From NCBI GenBank assembly GCA_958295905.1, contig OY282382.1, positions 372,001 through 436,000 of the forward strand: a DNA stretch of 64,000 bases. The letters run 5' to 3'. Below are positions 17,666 to 25,870 of this stretch, piece by piece. The DNA is from an uncultured Vicinamibacterales bacterium. Its GTDB lineage: Bacteria > Acidobacteriota > Vicinamibacteria > Vicinamibacterales > UBA8438. Each line of letters opens with the position of its first letter. Within the stretch, counting starts at the first letter, position 1. Both the position numbers and the translations under genes were made by a program. The notes under the pieces were generated by a model. It saw only the letters and a list, made by a program, of their open reading frames with translations. It made no database searches and was not told the origin of the DNA.

Positions 17666-17970
17666 TCAGCGACCGAGCTTTTCCTCGACAATCGACGGCC
17701 GCTCGTCAATCAGCGCGAGCAGCACGCGCGCGGGTCCCCGCCGGCCCCGCCGGCCCTGCTCCCGGTTCTTGATGGCTCAGCGCGTTGCCGATGCGCCGAG
17801 CGAAAGCCGGTGGCGGCGGTCCTGGCGGCGGTCCCGTCTTGTTCCGGATCGCAATGACGTTCGGGATGGGGTGCCTCGACTTCATGCACGGCGAACCCGA
17901 CGCGACCGCCATTCAGGCAGGCGCGCGCGTCGGCGAGCCCGGCCATGATCTTGTCGACTGCCTTGGTCAC
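17666..17970 (-). pseudogene. broken HigA/XRE-type antitoxin
   Basis: The minus strand from GTG 17968-17970 reads 'VTKAVDKIMAGLADARACL' and 'RVGFAVHEVE', the usual N-terminus of short XRE antitoxins. It then needs a frame change to continue 'VIAIRNKTG' and 'PAFARRIG' (the helix-turn-helix), and another to finish 'RARVLLALIDERPSIVEEK' before the TGA at 17666-17668. The 305-base length is not a multiple of three. It is a decayed DNA-binding antitoxin; no matching toxin frame is recognisable next to it. Confidence 0.65.
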
Positions 17971-18099
17971 GAGCGTCTCCGGTGGTCCGCCCCGATCCAA
18001 ACGCGCAGGTCGATGCGGTAGACCATCATCGTGACGTGGCTATCGCTCTGGAATACGCCCGGGACCCCCAGTTGGAACATGGCCGTCCGCGCTGGCGAA

Positions 18100-18684
18100 T
18101 CAGGCAACGTCGGCATCTCCCTGCACGAGGCTGCTGAATGGCAGTGTGCCGTTGGCGGGAGAACCAATACGCAGCATGTTTTCCGGGGTGTCGTGCACTG
18201 CTGGAGTTTTCTTTCGACGCGTTGGTTTCTTGTTCATGCTGATGCGAGCCACACTCACAAAACGCTGATGGTACTTTTCCGATTCCAAAAAGCCTGTCTG
18301 CCGCCAGAATATCTGCCCAACCGCCCGACAGTAGGCCAGAAGGCACTTTGCTCCCTTCAGTTGTTCTTTTACCTCTCTCGACGGCTTGTTGCCAGCCTTG
18401 AGTTCAATGTAGACTATCCACCTCTTCGTGCCGACGGCAGCCACGATGATGAAGTCGGCCCGCCTTCGTTCTCCGCGGCTGCCTCTGAATTTCGGTTCCG
18501 GAAATTGATCCGCCTTTATTGCCAAGACGTCATCAGGCACCTTCCGAATCTCCAGCGAATACGCAGTCGATGAACTCTGTTCCTCCAGGACGAGGATGTT
18601 GTTTCCATGCCGATCGCCCTTGGCGAGCACCAGAGCGTCGTCGGCGATCAGATTACGAAGTATGCGGAAATCCGAATCACTCAT
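18100..18684 (-). CDS. putative PD-(D/E)XK nuclease, partner of the upstream ATPase
   Basis: A 194-residue cytoplasmic protein that I do not recognise by name. It contains 'RADFIIVAAVGTKRWIVYIE' continuing LK, which gives D77, E94 and K96 in the spacing of a PD-(D/E)XK nuclease core, followed by a helix 'EVKEQLKGAKCLLAY'. The C-terminal 45 residues are basic (KKPTRRKKT) and probably flexible. ATG 18684 is chosen because it overlaps the ATPase stop by 8 bases (ATGAGTGA), indicating coupled translation; a start at 18717 would add 11 residues. GC content and codon use are clearly lower than in flanking genes, a sign of horizontal transfer. The likely role is the effector of a two-gene defence module; nuclease activity is inferred. 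Confidence 0.72.
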   Translation of the reverse strand: MSDSDFRILRNLIADDALVLAKGDRHGNNILVLEEQSSSTAYSLEIRKVPDDVLAIKADQFPEPKFRGSRGERRRADFIIVAAVGTKRWIVYIELKAGNKPSREVKEQLKGAKCLLAYCRAVGQIFWRQTGFLESEKYHQRFVSVARISMNKKPTRRKKTPAVHDTPENMLRIGSPANGTLPFSSLVQGDADVA

Positions 18685-20119
18685 TATCGCCCCACACGAT
18701 CGATTCCTGGATGTCATTCATTTTGTTTATGGTTTCGTCAAAACTACGGGCCTCAATGCCCGTTGAGGGGTCGATAGGCGCGCGGACAAGAGTCTGACAC
18801 TCAATAGTTCTCTTTCCCTTTCCACGTTCAACGCGGGATTTTTCAGCAATATAGACTCTGACGCCGCCGGGGGACAGAAACTCCTCGGGTCGGTAGCCCT
18901 CCCGTTCCGCAATTCGCCTATTGTTTGGTGTATTCTGATTCAACATTATCAAAGTGTTGAGTTCTTTGACAATATAGTCACTGTGCGTAGTGACAAAAAC
19001 GCGTATACCGAGGTTGACCAAGCGCGCAAAGAGGCGCGCAACCCGACGTTGATTCTCCGGATGGAGGTTGAGTTCGGGCTCGTCGATCATCAGCAAGTCC
19101 CCTGGTTCGGCGACGTGGCGCAGGTAGAAACCGACGTCCAGCAGGGAACGTACGGCGCTGGAGCTTTCTACCATGAGGAGTCTACGCCTCACTCCAAAAG
19201 GTTTAAAGTACAGCGTGTCGTTGTTGCCCACTACGTGGTGGCCGCCGATAATATCAGCGAAGTCATCGAGTACCCAATGATGGTCATTGCTTAGGAAACT
19301 GTCTCGCTTCGCAACAACACCAAGTCGCTGGGTGAAATCCACGTTGATATTGACGGGGAGGGGGTAGTCCTGGTACGCCTTTACAAAGAGCCTCATCGGA
19401 TCGATGTCTTTGTCTGCGCGACTCATTTCCTCAAGCAGGCGATTTCGTGCGAAATACAATTCCTTTTGAAAGATTGCGGCACCGGTGCGCTCGGCGCTGG
19501 CAATAAAAGGACGTGGAAGAAATGAACCGAAGACCATGTCTTTTATTGCATCCGCAACCACGTCGCGAATCATGCCGAGAGACCTAGTCGTTTTCTGGTT
19601 GTCAGCCAGCAGCGACACCACGAGGTGCACGTCGTTTTTTTTCTTTCTGAGGGAGAAAAGTTCCTCCTTTTTGGATCCTATGTTTCGTTCAAACGATTCG
19701 TTGGTTGTCTCGTGCTGTAGTTTCTCTGGTTGTAGTTCTAATTTGAACTTTGAGTTCTTGAAATGAGTGGCTTTGGAAGCGAAGACCCGGGGCAGTTGCT
19801 GAGTGTATAGGCGACAGCCGATTTCGAGGGCCTCGGTTGATTTCGCCGCGTGGGCGGCAACGTCAATTCGAGCTACGCCGTCATGGAGTAGAGGGCGAAT
19901 CTGTGACGGAGGTATTTTTATTTGGAGGAGGTTCTTCCACCCGGCGAGGAAGCCGAACAACGCGTAGGTGGCGTATGTCTTCCCGGTGTTGTTATTGCCG
20001 CAAATCATGGTCAGGTCACCGATCTCGAACGCGGCATGCCTGAGTACGCCGAGGTTCTCGACGGTGACTGTCAGGGGGCTATGTCTACGGAGGTTGTCAG
20101 TGGAGCTTGTAGTAACCAT
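18677..20119 (-). CDS. OLD/ABC-like AAA ATPase of a two-gene defence-like module
   Basis: A 480-residue cytoplasmic ATPase of the AAA_15/AAA_21 (SMC/OLD-like) group. Walker A is GNNNTGKT (41-48), Walker B 'LLMIDEPE' (342-349), and the switch His is in TTHSD (377-381). The part between (about 100-320) is helical and likely forms the arm seen in such ATPases. There is no TOPRIM domain after the ATPase core, so it is not a full OLD nuclease; instead the next gene carries a nuclease-like motif. The region is AT-richer (26 G+C in the 60 bases 19621-19680) than the rest of the window. ATG 20119 is the first Met that fits; no ribosome site is evident. Confidence 0.85.
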   Translation of the reverse strand: MVTTSSTDNLRRHSPLTVTVENLGVLRHAAFEIGDLTMICGNNNTGKTYATYALFGFLAGWKNLLQIKIPPSQIRPLLHDGVARIDVAAHAAKSTEALEIGCRLYTQQLPRVFASKATHFKNSKFKLELQPEKLQHETTNESFERNIGSKKEELFSLRKKKNDVHLVVSLLADNQKTTRSLGMIRDVVADAIKDMVFGSFLPRPFIASAERTGAAIFQKELYFARNRLLEEMSRADKDIDPMRLFVKAYQDYPLPVNINVDFTQRLGVVAKRDSFLSNDHHWVLDDFADIIGGHHVVGNNDTLYFKPFGVRRRLLMVESSSAVRSLLDVGFYLRHVAEPGDLLMIDEPELNLHPENQRRVARLFARLVNLGIRVFVTTHSDYIVKELNTLIMLNQNTPNNRRIAEREGYRPEEFLSPGGVRVYIAEKSRVERGKGKRTIECQTLVRAPIDPSTGIEARSFDETINKMNDIQESIVWGDNE

Positions 20120-20565
20120 GGTGGGAGGGGGATGTTGGTTCGACGAATGGGCGTTCCGGAGCGTGGGTGGGATTCTACACCGAAGTGACGGAAGGGGGCG
20201 GATGGGCGAAGGCGGTGGTCCGGCGGGAGTGACGGTTGGCCCGGCGGCGAAAGGGCGTCGACTCCGGCCGGGCTGAAGCGTTCCTGCAGTCTGAGAGGTT
20301 GGACGAAGTCGTCGATCTCGTGCGGCAGGAGCGGCGGGCGACAGCGGCTGAACGAAAATCGGACGCGCCACGCATCAATGGCGCGTGGGCGCCGGGCGCT
20401 TTCGCCTGATGCCTGCAGCTCGACCCGCTCCGGCCCGGGTCGTGTCGACGACGGATGTCGCGAATCGCATCCTCTCCTTCGCGGAAGAAGCCCGGAGCTC
20501 GATCCCCGGCTGCGAGTTGCACCCCGTCGATGCCTTCGGCGGCGCGAGTGGCTTTCGCCGCCCCC
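20120..20565. other. gap upstream of the ATPase cassette
   Basis: No gene is recognised. A TAGAAT hexamer lies on the minus strand at 20172-20177, about 50 bases before the ATPase start, and is a weak promoter candidate. Base composition returns to the GC-rich level within this stretch, so it probably contains the right boundary of the transferred segment. No flanking direct repeats or tRNA were seen. Confidence 0.35.
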
Positions 20566-22032
20566 TCACCCCCCGAACAGCCCCACGACGGTGATCGCCA
20601 CCGTCACGCACACCGCCGCGCCCAGCGTCATCCAGATGCCCACCTTGGCCATGTCGCGGATCGAGAAGTAGCCGGCCGAGTACGGGAGCACGTTGGTCGG
20701 GCTCTCGGTGACGAGGATGAACGCGAGGGTCGAGGTGAAGGCGGCCGGGGCCGCGATGGTCCAGGCGTCGAGGCCGAGGTCGATGGCGAGGGCGAGCAGG
20801 ATCGGCATGATCAACGAGCCGGTCACGGTGTTGCTCGAGAACAGCAGGTGGAGCGCAGCCACCGCGAGGACGATGACGAACGGGCGCAGCAGCGGCGGGA
20901 TGAGGATGAGGTTGCCGAGCAGCAGCTGGGCGAGCCAGCGGGCGGCGCCGGTCTCGAACACCATCAGGCCGAGCGACAGGCCGGCGACGATCAGCATCAC
21001 GCCGCCCCAGTCCATGTTGGCCTGGGCCTCCTTCCACGACATGACCCGAATCATGGGGAGGAACAGGGTCAGCCCCCCGGCGAGGGCCACCGCCTGCACC
21101 GGCGGGTCCACGAGTCCGCCCGTGAGGTCGGCGAGCGACGGCGTGACGAGCCACGCGGTGATGGTCAGCGCGAAGATGACGAGGGTCTTGCGCTCGACCG
21201 GCTTCAGGGGGCCGAGGGCCTCGAGCTTGGCCTCGATCTCGCCCTCGCCGTAGGGCAGGGTCTCGATCTCCGGGGGGAAGATGCGCAGGAGCAGCCACCA
21301 GCCCACCGGCACCATCAGGATGGCGGCGGGGACCCCGAGCACCATCCACTGCCCGAACGAGATGGACACCCCGGAGATCTCCTCCAGGTAACTGAGCGCC
21401 AGCACGTTGGCGGCGGTGCCGGCGGGGGTGCCGATGCCCCCGATGAGGGGGCCGTAGGCGCACGAGATCATCAGGGCCCGGCCGTAGTTGCTCTGGAGCG
21501 GCTTGAGGCCGGCGTCCTTCAGCACCCCGACGCCGAGGGGCAGCATCACCGCGGCGACCGCCATGTCCGTGATCCACATCGAGAGCAGCGCGCCGACGAT
21601 CAGGAAGCCGAGGAGCACGCGGTCGGCCCGGGTGCCCGCCCACCGCAGCACGTGCAGCACCATGCGGGTGCCGAGCCCCGAGAACGTGAACCCGGTCGAC
21701 AGGAAGAGGACCCCGATGAAGAACACGATGAGGGGGTTGCCGAACCCGGCGTTCACCGCCGACGCGAAGTCGGTGATGCCGAAGGCCGCGATCAGAATCA
21801 CCACGAGCAGCGAGGTGACCGCGAACGGCATCGCCTCGCCGACCCACAGGGTGACCGCGAAGAGCAGGATCGCCAAGCAGGTCTTGCCCTCGGCGGTCAG
21901 CGCAATCAGCTCGCCGCCCCGCTCGATCGGAGCCGGCGTCGGCAGCAGATGGACCACGGCCATGAGGGCGGTGGCGCCCACGAGGATCAGGAGGGCGCGG
22001 TAGTCGCTGGTCGGTGCGTTGGGGTTGGACAT
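20566..22032 (-). CDS. SLC13/DASS family anion:Na+ symporter
   Basis: A 488-residue inner-membrane protein with about 12-14 hydrophobic segments. 'GFGNPLIVFFIGVLFLSTGF', 'WITDMAVAAVMLPLGVG' and 'GGIGTPAGTAANV' belong to the first SNT-like hairpin region, and 'HLLFSSNTVTGSLIMPILL' plus 'TESPTNVLPYSAGYFSIRD' to the second; both SNT/SNT-like motifs bind Na+ and the carboxylate in DASS carriers. It probably imports a di- or tricarboxylate or sulfate. It stands alone on the minus strand. ATG 22030-22032 is chosen; the longer upstream frame is not protein-like. Confidence 0.88.
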   Translation of the reverse strand: MSNPNAPTSDYRALLILVGATALMAVVHLLPTPAPIERGGELIALTAEGKTCLAILLFAVTLWVGEAMPFAVTSLLVVILIAAFGITDFASAVNAGFGNPLIVFFIGVLFLSTGFTFSGLGTRMVLHVLRWAGTRADRVLLGFLIVGALLSMWITDMAVAAVMLPLGVGVLKDAGLKPLQSNYGRALMISCAYGPLIGGIGTPAGTAANVLALSYLEEISGVSISFGQWMVLGVPAAILMVPVGWWLLLRIFPPEIETLPYGEGEIEAKLEALGPLKPVERKTLVIFALTITAWLVTPSLADLTGGLVDPPVQAVALAGGLTLFLPMIRVMSWKEAQANMDWGGVMLIVAGLSLGLMVFETGAARWLAQLLLGNLILIPPLLRPFVIVLAVAALHLLFSSNTVTGSLIMPILLALAIDLGLDAWTIAAPAAFTSTLAFILVTESPTNVLPYSAGYFSIRDMAKVGIWMTLGAAVCVTVAITVVGLFGG

Positions 22033-22279
22033 GGGTCGACGCCTTCGCTTCGAGTGCTCCGCCGGGTGACGCCGACGCGCCCGCGGTTCCGGGCGCGGGG
22101 ATCGGAAGCGCGGGGAATGATACTGCGGCGGGCGCGCGATGCGCCTCGGCGCGGCGGACGCCGACGCCGTTCGGCGCATCCGCTCAAGTGTTCGACGACG
22201 CCGCACGATGCGCGCGTCCGGACGACGCCGGCCGGGGCCGCCATCACCTCAAGCACTGCAGACTGCGGTTCGGCGGCGA

Positions 22280-22414
22280 CTAGTGGTCCGTCACGTCATA
22301 AGCTTCCGACAGACGGACTTGAGTCGATGATGTGATTCTCCTGCATGGGAGACCGTTCTTGGTTCGAGAAGAGTTCCCCGATAGTCCTAATGTTTATTTG
22401 TGGCTATGCACTAG
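22280..22414. mobile_element. MITE-like element, family B copy 1 (135 bp)
   Basis: The element begins CTAGTGGTCCGTCACGTCAT and ends with GCTATGCACTAG; the ends form an imperfect terminal inverted repeat with CTAGTG/CACTAG outermost. A copy differing by one base (C against G in the 'AAGCTTCC' part) lies at 56236-56370. It has no coding capacity. It is AT-richer than its surroundings. The surrounding gap 22033-22889 contains only relics. Confidence 0.8.
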
Positions 22415-22448
22415 TTCGCCATCGTGACACAACCGGCACTCTCGCTCT

Positions 22449-22571
22449 TCGCATCCCGGCCAGCCTCGGGGTGCGGTGTCCCGACCGGAGCCGCGCGGCC
22501 GGAACGGGCTCGTCGAACGCGCCGGCCGGCCCACTGCTACGACCAACGCGAACGGCCGGAATCGCGTCCTA
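22449..22571 (+). pseudogene. relic of the 3' end of a GGDEF cyclase gene
   Basis: From 22449 to 22571 the DNA aligns with 16176-16294 of the intact cyclase gene: 'CGGCCAGCCTCGGGGTG', 'GGCTCGTCGAACGCGCCG' and 'AACGGCCGGAATCGCGTCC' correspond to the codons of ASFGV, GLVERA and NGRNRV. Several indels break the frame. It is a dead fragment of a paralogue. Confidence 0.6.
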
Positions 22572-22627
22572 GGAGTCTGCGCCGCAGAACGGTTTCGGGT
22601 TCGATCTGACACAATATGTAGCGGTCA
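22571..22627. repeat. 57-base dispersed repeat, copy 1
   Basis: The stretch starting GGAGTCTGCGCCGCAGAACG and containing TCGATCTGACACAATA recurs, diverged, at 40791-40847. Both copies lie within a few hundred bases of a family B or related mobile element. Confidence 0.55.
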
Positions 22628-22863
22628 AGCGGGGTGCTGCCGGCGCTGCACGCCTCGCGAATCGACGCCGGCGGGCTGGCGCCGGGCGGCGGAGCCGGGT
22701 GTCGGCGGACGGCGGGCGGGGTTTCCGCATCGTCCTGGCCGCGCAACTGGCGTTGGGGTTGGCGCTGACGGTGACGACCGGTCTTGCAGTGCTGGCCGGG
22801 TGTCTCGGGCCCGCGGTCCGGGCGCTGCGGGTGGACCCGGCCGTCACCTTGCGCGAACTGTAG
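22628..22863 (+). pseudogene. relic of a MacB/FtsX-type ABC permease
   Basis: Pieces of an acidobacterial-type permease remain: 'VLPALHASRIDAGGL', then after a frame change 'FRIVLAAQLALGLALTVTTG', then a direct jump to the C-terminus 'GPAVRALRVDPAVTLREL' with TAG at 22861-22863. The middle of the gene is deleted. An intact member of the same family is at 37199-39559. Confidence 0.6.
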
Positions 22864-22889
22864 GCCGTTGGCACCCAGGGCGTGCGGGT

Positions 22890-24323
22890 TCAGGCGCGGC
22901 CCTCCGGCGGTCCCACGTTCGACGGGCGCGCCGCCGGTCCGGGCCGGCGCACCGCCAGCACCGCGAGGGTCGCGGCCAGCGCCGCCCCGATCCCGAGCGT
23001 CGCCGGAGTCAACCGCCCGATGCCGCCGTCGCCGGCCGAGAGCCGAACCGCGGCGAAAACGGCGACGCCGGCCGCGATCGAGGCGATGGCCTCGGGGGTC
23101 CGCACCCGGCCCACGTACAGCCCGACGATCACCGGCACGAACAGGCTCACCGACAGCAGCGTGTAGAAGATGCTGAGGGCCTCGATGATGGAGGTCAGGA
23201 CGATGGCCAGCGCGGTGGCCCCCGCCCCGCCGGCCACCGCGGCCCCGCGGGCGACGCGCAGCAGCCTGGCGTCGGCCGCCTCCGGGCGCAGGAACCGCGC
23301 GTAGAGGTCGCGGGACAACGACGTGGCGAGCATGAACAGGATGGCGTCGGCCGAGCTCAGCTCCGCCGAGAAGATGGCCGCGAGCCCGAGAGCGCCGAGG
23401 ACCGGCGGCAGGGTCTCGATGAGCACCGTGGGCAGGGCCAGGTTGTGGTCGTCGAGATCCGGGGCCACGGTGCGCGCCATCATGCCGAGCAGGGCCGGGG
23501 CCGCCGCGAACAGGAGCAGGGCGAGGGCGTTGAGCCCGACCCCCACCCGCACCGCGCGGTCGTCGCGGGCCGCGTAGACCCGCTGCAGGATGCCCGGCGA
23601 GTAGATGAACGACGGGGCGATCATGGCGAGCAGGAACCAGCCCGAACCGCCGCCCTGCCAGAAGTTCCAGTAGCCGTCGATTCCGCGGGTCTCGGCGACG
23701 ACCTGCGACAGCCCGCCGACCGACGCCAGGACGAGGGGGCTGACGACAAGGAAGCCGGTCAGCAGCACCGCGAGCTGCACGGCGTTGACCCGGACCGAGG
23801 TCAGCAGTCCCCCGGCCGTGAAGTAGACGGTCACGACGATCCCGCCGACCAGCGATCCGATCCACGGATCGAGCCCGCTCACGGCGTGGAGCACGGCGCC
23901 CATCGCGATGATCTGCCCGGCGAGAATGGCGAGGGTGCCGACCCACAGGAGGGCCGCGATGAGGGTGCGCACCTCCCGCCCGTAGCGGTGCTCGAGGAAG
24001 TCGCCGACCGTGCGCAGGTCGTAGACCTCGGCGAGGCGCCGCAGCCGGGGGCCCACCCAGAACGCGAGAACGATCGACCCGATGCCCGCCGACCCGACCC
24101 ACCACCAGGCGCTGAGGCCGTCGCGATAGCCCAGCGCCGCCGCCCCCATCGTCGACCCCGCCCCGATGTTGGCCGCGAGCAGGGTGGCGAAGAGGAGTCC
24201 GGGACCGAGGCGGCGGCCCGCGACGAAGAAGTCAACCGATCCCGAAACCCGCCGGCCGTACCACAGCCCGACCGCCATGAGCAGTCCGGCGTAGCCGAGA
24301 ATGACGACGAGATACAGATTCAC
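22890..24323 (-). CDS. sodium:solute symporter family (SSS) transporter
   Basis: A 477-residue inner-membrane protein with about 13 transmembrane segments. 'VDFFVAGRRLGPGLLFATLLA' and 'NIGAGSTMGAAALGYRDGLSA' (in pieces) form the Na+/substrate region of TM1-TM2, and 'GALGLAAIFSAELSSADAILF' is the TM8 Na+ site typical of SSS carriers. The substrate (sugar, amino acid or carboxylate) is unknown. GTG 24321-24323 overlaps the TGA of the peptidase gene upstream (GTGA), so the two are translationally coupled, suggesting the carrier takes up products of that peptidase. Confidence 0.87.
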   Translation of the reverse strand: MNLYLVVILGYAGLLMAVGLWYGRRVSGSVDFFVAGRRLGPGLLFATLLAANIGAGSTMGAAALGYRDGLSAWWWVGSAGIGSIVLAFWVGPRLRRLAEVYDLRTVGDFLEHRYGREVRTLIAALLWVGTLAILAGQIIAMGAVLHAVSGLDPWIGSLVGGIVVTVYFTAGGLLTSVRVNAVQLAVLLTGFLVVSPLVLASVGGLSQVVAETRGIDGYWNFWQGGGSGWFLLAMIAPSFIYSPGILQRVYAARDDRAVRVGVGLNALALLLFAAAPALLGMMARTVAPDLDDHNLALPTVLIETLPPVLGALGLAAIFSAELSSADAILFMLATSLSRDLYARFLRPEAADARLLRVARGAAVAGGAGATALAIVLTSIIEALSIFYTLLSVSLFVPVIVGLYVGRVRTPEAIASIAAGVAVFAAVRLSAGDGGIGRLTPATLGIGAALAATLAVLAVRRPGPAARPSNVGPPEGRA

Positions 24324-25378
24324 GGACTCGGGCCGGGCGCGAGGTCCCGCGCGGCGGGATAGCCGGGAATGCCGGCGGCCGCGCGCACCGCCCGCACGAT
24401 GGCCTCGGCCATCGCTTCGGCCGCGAGGGCGCCCACCGTTCCCGCGCCCACCGGCTCGTCGCGCCGCCCCGTCGCCAGGGCGAAGATGGCGTCCCCGTCG
24501 CTGGGCGTGTGCGCCGGAACGATGGCCCGGGCGAGGCCGTCGTGGGCCATCTGCGCCACCGTGGTCGCCTCGGCCTGGGTCAGCGCAGCGTTGGTTGCGA
24601 CGACCCCGAGGGTCGTGTTCTCGCGGGGCCGTCCGCCGCCGCCCGCCCCCGCCCGCAGCAGGGTGCGCGCGTCGGCCAAGCCCGCGCCGTCGGGGGTGCG
24701 CACCCCCGCCACCACCCGGCCCGTCGCGGGGTCGATGACGTCGCCCACGGCGTTGACCGCGGCCAACGCGGCCACCACGAGCCCGCCGGGCACGGTGAGC
24801 GCGGCGGAGCCGACGCCGCCCTTCATCGCCCGCCCCGCCCCGCCGAGCTTGCCGACGGTCGCGCCGGCCCCGGCGCCGACATTGCCCTCCGCCACCGGGC
24901 CCGCGGAGGCGGCGGCGGCGGCGCGGTAACCGCAGTCCGCGGTCGGCCGAATCGCCGGGTCGCGGCCGACGCCGAGATCGAACAGGATCGCAGCCGGCAC
25001 GATCGGCACCATCGCGACGCGGGTGTCGTAGCCGATGCCGCGCTCCGACAGGTAGCGGACCACCCCGCCGGCCGCGTCCAGCCCGAACGCGCTGCCCCCC
25101 GCGAAGACGACGGCGTGCACCCGCTGCACGGTCTTGGCGGGGTCGAGCAGGTCCGTCTCGCGGGTCCCCGGGGCGCCGCCCCGGACATCGACCCCGGCGA
25201 CGGCTCCCGCCTCGGCCAGCACGACGGTGCAGCCGGTGGGGCGCGCGGCGAGGGTGTGATGGCCGACCTTGAGGCCGGCGACCGCCGTCAGCCCCTGGTG
25301 GGGCTGGGCGGCCGGCGCCGGCGGAGTCAGGAGCCCTCCCGCGAGACAGGAGACGGCGGCGAGTATGCGGCGGCCCAT
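24320..25378 (-). CDS. P1 family (DmpA-like) peptidase
   Basis: A 352-residue exported protein (signal peptide to about residue 24). It has the P1/DmpA pattern: 'LTAVAGLKVGHHTL', 'VVFAGGSAFGLDAAGGV', 'GNVGAGAGATVGKLGG', and 'RENTTLGVVATNAALT', where autocleavage before the Thr or neighbouring residue would create the N-terminal nucleophile. Such enzymes are aminopeptidases acting on D- or beta-amino acid or L-peptide substrates. Coupling to the SSS carrier gene supports a scavenging pair. GAAGGGA lies upstream of ATG 25376-25378. Confidence 0.87.
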   Translation of the reverse strand: MGRRILAAVSCLAGGLLTPPAPAAQPHQGLTAVAGLKVGHHTLAARPTGCTVVLAEAGAVAGVDVRGGAPGTRETDLLDPAKTVQRVHAVVFAGGSAFGLDAAGGVVRYLSERGIGYDTRVAMVPIVPAAILFDLGVGRDPAIRPTADCGYRAAAAASAGPVAEGNVGAGAGATVGKLGGAGRAMKGGVGSAALTVPGGLVVAALAAVNAVGDVIDPATGRVVAGVRTPDGAGLADARTLLRAGAGGGGRPRENTTLGVVATNAALTQAEATTVAQMAHDGLARAIVPAHTPSDGDAIFALATGRRDEPVGAGTVGALAAEAMAEAIVRAVRAAAGIPGYPAARDLAPGPSP

Positions 25379-25433
25379 CGCTCGGGTCGGTCCCTTCGTC
25401 GAGATGCCCGGATGATAGCCCGGAAAGCGCCGC

Positions 25434-25617
25434 CGGGCGGGGCGGCTTGCCGTCCAACCCTCATGGCCATCACTCCCCGCGAACCGCCCTTCGCGCCGCC
25501 AAGCGGCGGTGCGGGGCGGCTCTCCGCCCAATCCTCATGGCCACACGCGGATGTGCTTGAACCCCTTCAAGCTTCCCCCAGGTGCGGGGCGGCTCTCCGC
25601 CCAATCCTCATGGCCAC
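25434..25617. repeat. three-copy CRISPR-like repeat, no cas genes nearby
   Basis: Two identical 37-base units at 25508-25544 and 25581-25617 (start GGTGCGGGGCGGCTCTCCGC) are separated by a unique 36-base segment. A degenerate unit at 25434-25470 precedes them by a 37-base segment. Each unit holds an inverted repeat GGGCGG/CCGCCC around four bases when read on the minus strand. Repeat and spacer lengths fit a small CRISPR array with a degenerate terminal repeat. The two spacers are unrelated by eye. The remainder of the gap 25379-25870 holds no gene. Confidence 0.45.
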
Positions 25618-25870
25618 GCTATCGCGCGACGACACCCAGCGCCTGGGAATTCGGGACACCGCCGCGCACGGACTTTCGCGGCGGCCGATCGGTAGCGCCT
25701 GCGCCGCGCCGGCGGCCCGGATTCCCGACGGCCCGAGTGTCCGGCGGGCGACGCGGGCGGGGGCGCGGGAGCGCCGGGCCGGGGGCCGGATTTCCGGCCC
25801 GTCCGGACAGCGCCGGCCAGGCTGCCCGCCCAACCGTCCGGGTGCCGGCGCCGTGCCGGAGCGCAGACGC

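Noticed and set aside
17971-18099. A toxin gene partner for the broken antitoxin
   Set aside because: The short minus-strand frame here ('MMVYRIDLRVWIG') is too short and shows no toxin motif.
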